Assembly: GCF_016862075.1 (NCBI RefSeq)
Contig: NZ_BOMG01000094.1
Coordinates: 112,710-176,709 of the forward strand
DNA length: 64,000 nucleotides
Source of the DNA: Actinoplanes couchii
Lineage (GTDB): Bacteria; Actinomycetota; Actinomycetes; Mycobacteriales; Micromonosporaceae
Direction: 5' to 3'
The position numbers and the translations under genes are program-made. This document shows, piece by piece, positions 17,024-22,874 of this stretch (its first letter is position 1; every line of letters begins with the position of its first letter). The notes under the pieces are model-generated. The model searched no databases. It was not told where the DNA came from and was given only the letters and a program-made list of their open reading frames with translations.

Positions 17024-17203
17024 TCAGGAACGGGACTGGGTCCCCAGCACGTCGACGGCCCAGATCACCAGGAAACCGGCGGCGGCCAGGGCGACCACCG
17101 CCAGGCCGATCATCAGCAGGAACGAGCGCGCCACCGACACGGCCCGGTCCTTGCCGGACGAGGACGGCTGGGGCTCGGGCGACTCGTCCTCGAACTCGAA
17201 CAT
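17024..17203 (-). CDS. Small single-pass membrane protein (59 aa)
   Basis: A 59-residue open frame on the minus strand. An acidic, Ser/Pro-rich N terminus (FEFEDESPEPQPSSS) is followed by one membrane helix (FLLMIGLAVVALAAAGFLVIW) and a short polar tail. The codons have the strong G/C third positions of the host. The ATG lies 8 bases beyond a TAG that ends a copy of the GGDEF-EAL gene's last codons (17208-17229). Before island insertion it was therefore probably the next gene in an operon with the GGDEF-EAL gene. Function is unknown. Confidence 0.6.
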   Translation of the reverse strand: MFEFEDESPEPQPSSSGKDRAVSVARSFLLMIGLAVVALAAAGFLVIWAVDVLGTQSRS

Positions 17204-17207
17204 GCGC

Positions 17208-17229
17208 CGAACTATAACTTCAGCGCGGT
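17208..17229. repeat. Left attachment-like direct repeat (attL/attR candidate)
   Basis: CGAACTATAACTTCAGCGCGGT matches positions 22853-22874 at 21 of 22 bases. Read on the minus strand it encodes the residues TALKL and a TAG stop, the exact end of the GGDEF-EAL protein. Duplication of a gene's 3' end at both borders is the mark of site-specific integration. Confidence 0.75.
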
Positions 17230-17376
17230 GTAGGTGCTCATGGGGCTGAGGATAGCCAGGTGAGAGGCTGGATCCTCGGCTTCTTGATGTCGGGGCATCG
17301 GGAACCCCGCGGGGACGCCTCCACTGCTGCCAGTAGCCAGCCCATCACCAACGAGCCAGCACCACCAGCCTCACAG

Positions 17377-18006
17377 TCAGGACAGCGGCACCTTGATGCC
17401 GGGCGTGAACGCCGACTCGTGCAGCACGATCGACGCCAGTTTCGTCCCGGCTGGCACGTCGAAGGCAATCTTGCCTTTCACCTGGTTGCCGGGGTTGATG
17501 TTCTCGTAGAACGTCGACCCGTCATCGTTGGCCGCCATGCTCGCGCCCGAGTCCACGTCGTAGGTGTTCCCGGCCGCATCGGTGGCCTTCTGCGATGAAT
17601 CGGCGAACGCCTCCGCCGACGTAGAAGTGTTCTTGATCGTCACCGAGACGACACAGAACTCACCCTGCGCCTTCGACCCGAACCGGCCACCGACCTGCTT
17701 CTGCCCGCATTTCATGCCGGTCACCGTGAACTCGAACTTGCCGTCCGTCGCAGCCTTGTTCATTTCCCCGGCAACCGCGTTCTCGCCCTTCTGATTCGCA
17801 TCCATCTCACCGGCCGCATCCGACGCCACCTTCGCAGCACCGCCGAGGCAGGCAGTGAACAGGCCGGCACAACCACCACCGACCACCAGGATCCCGACGA
17901 GGATCCACAGCCAGACGCGGCGCTTCGTAGGCGGCGGCCCGTACCCACCGGGCCCGTAGTCGGGTTGTGGAGGCAGAGGCTGGCCGGGTTGAGGCGGGTA
18001 GGTCAC
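17377..18006 (-). CDS. DUF4352-like membrane-anchored protein
   Basis: A 209-residue protein. A Pro/Gly/Gln-rich cytoplasmic N terminus (TYPPQPGQPLPPQ) leads into one membrane helix (RRVWLWILVGILVVGGGCAG), then a charged linker and an extracellular domain. The latter has the DUF4352/telokin-like pattern: KFEFTVTGMKCG, CVVSVTIKNTS, a DAAGNTYD strand and FDVPAGTKLASIVLHES. Such proteins are common in actinomycetes and their mobile elements, with no defined function. GTG 18006 has GGAG seven bases upstream; longer in-frame starts lack support. It lies near the left border of the island, reading toward it. Confidence 0.75.
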   Translation of the reverse strand: MTYPPQPGQPLPPQPDYGPGGYGPPPTKRRVWLWILVGILVVGGGCAGLFTACLGGAAKVASDAAGEMDANQKGENAVAGEMNKAATDGKFEFTVTGMKCGQKQVGGRFGSKAQGEFCVVSVTIKNTSTSAEAFADSSQKATDAAGNTYDVDSGASMAANDDGSTFYENINPGNQVKGKIAFDVPAGTKLASIVLHESAFTPGIKVPLS

Positions 18007-18165
18007 GACAAGGCTCCGTGCCGGGCAGGTTGAGGGCTGGTTGACGTGGCCGGGTAACCAGCCCGGAAACCCGGCCACACCCACCACCAACTTCGGCATC
18101 GAAGTAGCGGTGTGGCGCGAACGGGCCAAACCCGAGAACTGAAAGTCGGTCACCACCTCAGCCGA

Positions 18166-18291
18166 TCATCCACAGACGGTGATGCGGCAGTCCGGGATCT
18201 CGATCGTCAACCCGCCGTCCGACAGGCCCGCATCCAGGCCCGGTCGGCGCATCAACACCGCGACCCTCGCATCCATCGACGTGTCCAGCAC
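18166..18291 (-). CDS. Possible 41-aa small protein
   Basis: A short frame on the minus strand starting GTG 18291, with an inner ATG five codons later, rich in Arg, Asp and Leu (MDARVAVLMRR) and ending TVCG. Third positions are fairly G/C rich, and it lies just upstream of the DUF4352-like gene in the same direction. No family is recognised and no ribosome site is clear. It may be a fragment. Confidence 0.25.
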   Translation of the reverse strand: MLDTSMDARVAVLMRRPGLDAGLSDGGLTIEIPDCRITVCG

Positions 18292-18311
18292 CTAAAAGAC
18301 CGAGCGGCAAC

Positions 18312-18488
18312 TCACGCCGGCGGGTTGAAGCCGACCTGGGCGCGCATGGCCGCCAGCTTCTCCGGCGTCAGCTGGGCGCGGTGCTCAGCGAGTCGGGTCC
18401 GCCAGCGGGCCTACCCGGACTCGGTGACGACCAGGCCGAGCGACGGGTCGAAAACGCCGTCGTCTCGAGTGCTCGTGTCCTGCTCCAT
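18312..18488 (-). pseudogene. Small phage-type gene interrupted by an amber codon
   Basis: A minus-strand reading frame from ATG 18488 to TGA 18312 would encode about 58 residues with host-like codons on both sides of a single in-frame TAG (after LVVTESG). The second half reads ARWRTRLAEHRAQLTPEK and ends in FNPPA, a convincing small coding pattern. A point mutation creating TAG is the simplest reading. No family was recognised. Confidence 0.4.
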
Positions 18489-18532
18489 GGTTCGAGGAGT
18501 CGCATGACGGTGAGGCGGTAACCGCCGACAAT

Positions 18533-18826
18533 CTAAATCCAGCCCGAGTCCCGGTAGACCACCTCGCCGGGAAGCCCGTAAGCGCGCGGGTTGATGTCGA
18601 AGTCGCAGGCGAACTGCTGGTTGGCCGAGTAGTCGTCAGGATGCCGGCTGCCCCAAATGATCACCTGGTGTCGTTCGCCGCCGGCATCCACAGGTGCCGC
18701 GTCGATGGAGGGATCGCGTTCGCACTGGTATTTCCAGTCCTGGTAGGCGCGCTGCACCACGTCGGAACCGGAACCGATGTCGTCGGGGAAGTCTTTCAGC
18801 ACCCACAGTCTGTTCGTGTCGCTCAT
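18533..18826 (-). CDS. Unknown 97-aa protein, candidate partner of the Panacea antitoxin
   Basis: A 97-residue acidic protein with many aromatic residues (WKYQCERDPS, HQVIIWGSRHPDDYS, CDFDINPRAYG). AGGAGG lies a few bases before ATG 18826, so it is well translated. It follows the Panacea-domain gene by 33 bases in the same direction. Panacea antitoxins are normally encoded next to a small toxin, so this protein is a candidate toxin. No toxin fold or catalytic motif could be recognised, and it might equally be an unrelated cargo protein. Confidence 0.6.
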   Translation of the reverse strand: MSDTNRLWVLKDFPDDIGSGSDVVQRAYQDWKYQCERDPSIDAAPVDAGGERHQVIIWGSRHPDDYSANQQFACDFDINPRAYGLPGEVVYRDSGWI

Positions 18827-18859
18827 CGGTCCTCCTGACGCAGTGCAGTGCGCGGCGGG

Positions 18860-19501
18860 CTACCGGGAGTGGCGGGTCGCCCATGCTGCCATCTGGGTTC
18901 GGGTGGGGCGTCCGTCCGTCGGGTCGTCGACCTCTTCGGGACGGGTGAACCAGTCTCGAAGCCACGCCCCTTCGATGCGCGGTCCGACGGTGGACTTCAT
19001 CGCCAGCTGCCACGGCACTGATGTACGGATCAGGGTGCGGAGGTCGGCTGGCGATAGGTCGGCGTAGCGCGTCAGCATCCGGTTGATCGTGTTCAGGGCG
19101 CCAGTCGGAGGGGATTCGGGTTCGCTGGGGTCGGCCTGGTAGTCGACGGCGATTCCGTGGTCGGTGGCGTAGATGGCCTCGGTGAACAGCGGGTCGCCGC
19201 CGAGGGCGAGGTGGTGGCCTTGGGCGAAGAACAGCAGGAGATCGCGTTTCGGGTCGGACAGCCGCGGCCGGTTGATTTCTATGGTCTTGATGACGGAGAT
19301 GATGCTCGAAGTCATCGCGGCACGGTACTGGTCAATGACTGATCCACTCGCTCGGGCGTTCGGGCCAGTCAGGTGCGACTCGTCGGCCGATACCGCCGTC
19401 TGGGGCACGTGGCGCACCTCCCTCAAACTGCTGCCATCACGAAAGGTATCGATGCCACTACTGCTTTGGTGTCGGATCAGGGACTGGTCGGTATTGGTCA
19501 T
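18860..19501 (-). CDS. Panacea (DUF4065/SocA-like) domain protein, probable antitoxin
   Basis: A 213-residue protein whose middle and C-terminal part matches the Panacea/SocA-like domain. DPKRDLLLFFAQGHHLALGGDPLFTEAI corresponds to the domain's first helices (family form: KLLYYAQGWHLA...G.PLF.E.I) and YADLSPADLRTLIRTSVPW to its later helices. Panacea domains act as antitoxins that neutralise many unrelated small toxins. An N-terminal extension of about 85 residues precedes the domain; an inner ATG (MTSSIISVI) would give the domain alone. GGAG lies five bases before ATG 19501. The downstream 97-residue gene is the candidate toxin. The pair lies inside the island. Confidence 0.65.
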   Translation of the reverse strand: MTNTDQSLIRHQSSSGIDTFRDGSSLREVRHVPQTAVSADESHLTGPNARASGSVIDQYRAAMTSSIISVIKTIEINRPRLSDPKRDLLLFFAQGHHLALGGDPLFTEAIYATDHGIAVDYQADPSEPESPPTGALNTINRMLTRYADLSPADLRTLIRTSVPWQLAMKSTVGPRIEGAWLRDWFTRPEEVDDPTDGRPTRTQMAAWATRHSR

Positions 19502-19535
19502 CATCGCTCCATTCGAGAACTCGGTGGGGTTGCGA

Positions 19536-19721
19536 TCAGACGGGGTTCTCGGTGATGCGCCGGCCGCGGTCGTACCGACCGACCTGACGGCTCCAAGCGG
19601 TCAGCAGCGGGCCGATCTCTTCGTCGGGCACCTGGGCAGGTGTTCTCGTGAGCCATCTCGCCCGCGGCGAGGTCGGCAACGATCCGTGGGCGTACGTGCG
19701 GCCCGGCAGCGCGGGTGACAC
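19536..19721 (-). CDS. Possible 61-aa island protein
   Basis: A short minus-strand frame upstream of the Panacea gene. Its second half (VPDEEIGPLLTAWSRQVGRYDRG) uses codons with strongly G/C third positions, which suggests it is or was coding. The first half is less convincing and the real start could be the inner GTG. No family was recognised. Confidence 0.3.
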   Translation of the reverse strand: MSPALPGRTYAHGSLPTSPRARWLTRTPAQVPDEEIGPLLTAWSRQVGRYDRGRRITENPV

Positions 19722-19759
19722 TTGGACCGCGGATAGGGGCTGTTCGGTAGCGTCCTGGC

Positions 19760-20032
19760 ATGCAGCACTTCACCAACGACGACGCCGGCTACCTGGCGTG
19801 GGTTGCCGCAAACCCTGCCGGGCATGTTCTCAATGCCAACCGAGATCCCGACCCCAGCCATTTTCGGCTTCATCGGGCCGATTGCCGCTACGTGCAGGGC
19901 ACTCCTGGCAACGGGGTCCGCTGGACCCACCTTTACCCGAAGGTTTGCGGAACGCGTCCCGAGTTGGAGGCGTGGGTACGCGATGAGGTTACGGACGGGC
20001 AGATCCACGGCTGCTCCAACTGCCGTACCTGA
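19760..20032 (+). CDS. Conserved actinobacterial small protein with Cys/His pattern
   Basis: A 90-residue protein with the layout D-x-Y-x-x-W-x3-NPAGHVLN, then FRLHRADCRYV, PKVCGTRPELEAW and GCSNC at the end. I recall similar short proteins from actinomycetes, often in mobile regions and unassigned. The His and four Cys residues could bind zinc. It reads away from the Panacea operon. Function is unknown. Confidence 0.65.
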   Translation: MQHFTNDDAGYLAWVAANPAGHVLNANRDPDPSHFRLHRADCRYVQGTPGNGVRWTHLYPKVCGTRPELEAWVRDEVTDGQIHGCSNCRT

Positions 20033-20116
20033 GGGCCCGCCTGCGAGACGAACGCGTGGCGCCGTCGAGGCTCCTGTCTCGAATTCATCCGATATCGGCC
20101 ATACCGTTATTGGCGC

Positions 20117-20370
20117 ATGTATGGCGTTAAAACTAAAAGCCCCGAAATGCGGCAAGGTGACCTGGTAGTAATCGATCAAACTGACAGGAAGGTGGTGCCA
20201 CCCGTGAACCCCGAAAACGTTTGGTCGGTTGAGCTGAACTAGCGGGAGGTGGACGAACTTGCCCGCTGGTTCAACCAAAACTTGGATCTCAGGGGACGAA
20301 AGCATCAGTTGCAACCCGCGCCCCTGCCGATAGCACGCAACTTTGAACGGTCACTGCTGCAGGCGCGCAC
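20117..20370 (+). pseudogene. Broken small gene with in-frame TAG
   Basis: ATG 20117 opens a 41-codon frame (GDLVVIDQTDRKVVPP, then ENVWSVELN) that stops at TAG 20240-20242. The same frame continues with EVDELARWFNQNLDLRG, which is equally protein-like. A single nonsense change in a larger gene would explain both parts. Base composition here is lower in G/C than the flanks. No family was recognised. Confidence 0.35.
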
Positions 20371-20372
20371 CC

Positions 20373-20724
20373 CGAATGACTCTCGGTGGATCACTGAAGA
20401 GACTGCGGCAATCGTGACCAGTTCAGGGTGGTGCAGCGGAGCCCTATGTAGACCGCATCGATGTGGACCTCGTGGCGCTTGGGCTTGCTGCTCATCCGAA
20501 AGGTGTGCGCAATTAGGTCACCTCAGATGGTTACGGTGTTGCATCCGGCTTGGCAAGCCAGTTCGCCCGCGCCTTGAGGTGCCGGGCGTCCTCCAGCACG
20601 TTTGTGCTGCCGGGCCGGCTGATTCGGCAGCCGGGGTTCCCCTGCGCTGGCCACCTCCGACTGCACCGTGGTCAGAATTTCCGTTGGCGGCTCGGGCCAG
20701 CGCCAGCTGTCGCATGATGACGGC
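20373..20724. other. Island stretch with no supported gene
   Basis: Several overlapping frames are open but none has consistent codon bias over its length. A short minus-strand piece around 20530-20620 (LEDARHLKARANWLAKPDA) has host-like codons and may be the tail of a lost gene. I see no complete gene here. Confidence 0.4.
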
Positions 20725-20964
20725 ATGGCAAAGGTCAACGTTTTCGGGCGCCTTGTTGAGCCCGGCATCCACCGCCGCGTGGCCGGAAACGGGCGCCGAG
20801 GTCCAGCATCGCTCGAAGTCGACCCGGATGCAACTGCCTGGTGGATCGACGCCAATCAGGTTCGGCGTCCGGCGACAAGTGCAGACCTGAACTACCTCTT
20901 CAACGAGAAGTACAAGGACACAACGGTCGAGCACACACCCTGGCCTGGCCCTGCCCCGAAATGA
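20725..20964 (+). CDS. Hypothetical 79-aa island protein
   Basis: ATG 20725 starts a 79-residue frame (MAKVNVFGRLVEPG ... ATAWWIDANQVRRPA ... YLFNEKYKDTTVEHTPWPG). The residue mix is soluble and protein-like. There is no clear ribosome binding site and no known family. It ends five bases before the stop of the convergent terminase remnant. Confidence 0.4.
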   Translation: MAKVNVFGRLVEPGIHRRVAGNGRRGPASLEVDPDATAWWIDANQVRRPATSADLNYLFNEKYKDTTVEHTPWPGPAPK

Positions 20965-20968
20965 CCGC

Positions 20969-21400
20969 TCACATCTGGAAACCGTTCGGCCGGAGCCACG
21001 CGCCCTCGGTGGGTTTGACCCCGTAGCGAAGTGCGTCCAGCCCGTGGCCGTCAACCTTGATGGGGGAGTCCTCGCCTTTGGCGGCCTTCTTCTCATCCCA
21101 CGAGTAGCCGGGGAACTCGTCGATTGCGACGGGTTACCGGGGTTGGCGGTGGCGAACAATCTCGCGCCGGGCACCGAAATCCGGGCGAGGAGCCGCGTCC
21201 AGTACGCCTCGGGCACGAGGGTGGCTTCATCGACGTAGGCGCCGGCGCAGGTCCTGCCTCGCAGCCGGTTTTCGGCGCGGGAGTCGTTGGTGGTGATGAC
21301 CTCAACGGTGCGCCCCGGGATGGTCGCCGTACCGCGCCCGTCCTTATGTTCATGCGCGGTGGCGTGGGCAATCGACATTTCCTGCTTGTCCGACAGTTGC
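20969..21400 (-). pseudogene. Phage terminase large subunit, internally deleted remnant
   Basis: Reading on the minus strand, a terminase ATPase segment is recognisable: VEVITTNDSRAENRLRG, then GAYVDEATLVPEAYW with the Walker B-like acidic pair, then GARLFATANPGNP. Immediately after that the frame shifts and continues as DEFPGYSWDEKKAAKGE, then VDGHGLDALRYGV and a stop, which is the end of the nuclease domain. Most of the region between, normally about 200 residues, is gone. The gene cannot make a working packaging motor and marks the island as phage-derived. Confidence 0.65.
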
Positions 21401-21796
21401 GGTTCCGGCATCCCCGCTGCCGTGCTTCTGCTGCAGGCCTTCCAGCAGGGTGCGAGCAGTGAGCCTATCGTGCCGGGGTCACTGAAATCGTGTCGTTCGA
21501 GCACCAGATGCTTGTCGATCGCGGTGGCTGCGGACACGAGTAGGTCGTTGGCCTTGTCCAGGAACCGTTGGGCGGTTCTTACTTTCAAGACCTTGTTGTC
21601 GAGGGCCGCCGCCTCCGTGGTCATTTTCAGGTCTGCCCGGTCGAATGCGGTGGTCACACCAGCGTCCTTTGGCGATCTTTGGGAGGGTGCCGACGCCCAC
21701 TCCGTGATCGCGGGCGATCTGGGTACGGCCTTTGGTACCTGCGTTGACGTCGGCAAGAATCGCTGCTCGTTTGTCGTCGGGGATGCGGGAGGGCAT
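21401..21796 (-). pseudogene. Phage HTH/small-terminase-like gene, frameshifted
   Basis: ATG 21796 opens a helix-turn-helix protein (RIPDDKRAAILADVNAGTKG, then TQIARDHGVGVGTLPKIAK). An extra G near 21665 breaks the frame. The neighbouring frame continues naturally as DAGVTTAFDRADLK, ALDNKVLKVRTAQRFLDKAND and DKHLVLERHDFSDPG. A further shift is likely near 21450, where ARTLLEGLQQKHG is in a third frame. This layout fits the DNA-binding protein encoded before terminase genes in actinophages. It is not functional as it stands. Confidence 0.55.
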
Positions 21797-21890
21797 GACA
21801 CGCTTCGTAACTTTCCGTAGGCGATCGGGGTGTCAGCCCGAGAATCCTGGTACTTCGGTCACGCTGTGTTGCTGGGATCCGCGACACATC

Positions 21891-22080
21891 TCAGCGCCGC
21901 CCGACGATGACGTCGCTGTCCGGGTCGGCGTCGGGCTGCTCGGCCTCGGCCGGCACGACGGGGTGGGCTCCTCCAGAACGGTGGGCTCGAACCCGTCGTC
22001 GGCGGTGTTCGCGGCCTGCTTCATGTCGGCGAGCGACCGGGCGATGGCGTCGACCCTGGCCTGCACGGGTCTGGTGTCCG
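21891..22080 (-). pseudogene. Fragment of an island gene with frame change
   Basis: Two short minus-strand pieces with host-like codons lie end to end in different frames: ARVDAIARSLADMKQAANTADDGFE (about 22070-21990), then PVVPAEAEQPDADPDSDVIVGRR and a stop at 21891. Together they look like the acidic tail of one protein joined by a frameshift near 21975. No family was recognised. Confidence 0.35.
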
Positions 22081-22165
22081 AATCGGTGGTTGTGGTGGAC
22101 GCGCGGTTGATTGACGGTCATGCGTGGACCGCGTTGGGTGGTCGGGAACCTACGGAAGGATCCGC

Positions 22166-22663
22166 GTGACTCGCCTGTTCCGCTTCCTGGCCTTGTGCGT
22201 GACCGTTGCTGTTGCTGGTTGCGGAGGTCCGGCCGCCGACACTGCCGCTGCACCGCCTGCTCCTGTCGTCTCGGCGGCGTCGGTGGCTCCGCCGTCGCCC
22301 AGCCCGTCGCCGTCGCCGTCGCCGTCGCCGTCGACGTTCTCGCCGACGCTGCCGACGCAGATGACGGATTCGGGTGGCAGTTGTATCAGCAAGGGCAGCT
22401 GCGGCTACTACGTGGCGGGTTCGTCCTGCAAGGGCGTGGAGTGGTGCAAGAAGGCGAACCTGGTGGAGCCGGGGATCTACTTCACGGTGGGCAGTGATGA
22501 TCCGTCCGAGTGTGTGTGGGAGGTGTCTCAGCCGCCGTCGTATGACTTTTTCGATGGCGGTTATGCGACGGGCGAGACGAGGGCTTTGGTGCGCAAGGGG
22601 TCGATTTTCAGTGTGAAGGATTGCCCGGCTACATGGGTGTGGACGGCTCAGGAGCCGTCGTAG
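22166..22663 (+). CDS. Cys-rich lipoprotein with Pro-Ser linker
   Basis: A 165-residue predicted lipoprotein: TRLFRFLALCVTVAVAGC forms the signal and lipobox, followed by an Ala/Pro-rich linker with six Pro-Ser repeats. A compact extracellular domain then carries six Cys (GSCISKGSCGYYV, SSCKGVEWCKK, SECVWEV, KDCPATW). The Cys pattern suggests disulfides. GTG 22166 has GGAAGGA five bases upstream. It resembles small actinobacterial excalibur-like or SH3-like surface proteins only loosely. It is the last cargo gene before the right border of the island. Confidence 0.7.
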   Translation: MTRLFRFLALCVTVAVAGCGGPAADTAAAPPAPVVSAASVAPPSPSPSPSPSPSPSTFSPTLPTQMTDSGGSCISKGSCGYYVAGSSCKGVEWCKKANLVEPGIYFTVGSDDPSECVWEVSQPPSYDFFDGGYATGETRALVRKGSIFSVKDCPATWVWTAQEPS

Positions 22664-22804
22664 TCGGCGGTCCGGGTCACGTGGTGGTTCGCCGTTGCCG
22701 CGTGAGGGCGGCGGCAGCGGCGAGGTAGGTGCGTTCCCGGCCGCGCATTTTGAAGCGGCATGGGCCCCAAAGCCCGCTCGAAACCGAATCTTCAGCCCTG
22801 CTGA

Positions 22805-22834
22805 GACCTGCCAATACACTGATTTCGGCAGGTC
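22805..22834. repeat. Inverted repeat next to the right attachment site
   Basis: GACCTGCC and its exact complement GGCAGGTC are separated by 14 bases and lie 19 bases inside the right border. Recombinase or excision-factor binding sites often sit here. It could also be a terminator for the lipoprotein gene. Confidence 0.4.
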
Positions 22835-22852
22835 AACAGCTTGTCGCAGTGT

Positions 22853-22874
22853 CGAACTACAACTTCAGCGCGGT
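22853..22874. repeat. Right attachment-like direct repeat
   Basis: CGAACTACAACTTCAGCGCGGT is the partner of 17208-17229, with a single C/T difference that is silent in the Leu codon. It contains the stop and last five codons of the GGDEF-EAL gene. Confidence 0.75.

Larger units (their letters stand above)
17208..22874. mobile_element. 5.7 kb integrated genomic island or prophage remnant
   Basis: This segment is bounded by the 22-base direct repeat and interrupts the junction of the GGDEF-EAL gene and a small membrane-protein gene. Its contents differ from the flanks. Codon use is less G/C-biased, there are many short genes, frameshifts and in-frame stops, phage-type terminase and HTH remnants, and a Panacea-domain antitoxin. 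I found no recombinase gene, so the element is probably a degraded prophage or a satellite that relied on an integrase supplied elsewhere. Confidence 0.7.

Noticed and set aside
20391..20495. A 34-codon minus-strand frame (SSKPKRHEVHIDAVYIG)
   Set aside because: It looks partly protein-like but is very short, has no ribosome site and shows mixed codon bias. It was not enough to list as a gene.
20518..21801. One continuous 427-codon frame across the terminase remnants
   Set aside because: Protein-like sequence moves between all three frames along it, so the frame is open by chance and the genes beneath are frameshifted pseudogenes.
22118..22819. An open frame antisense to the island lipoprotein
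   Set aside because: It is Arg-rich low-complexity sequence created by the Pro-Ser repeat on the other strand.
17230..22852. A tyrosine or serine integrase expected in the island
   Set aside because: I looked on both strands for the R-H-R-Y and serine-resolvase patterns and found none. The absence is recorded rather than an integrase assigned.
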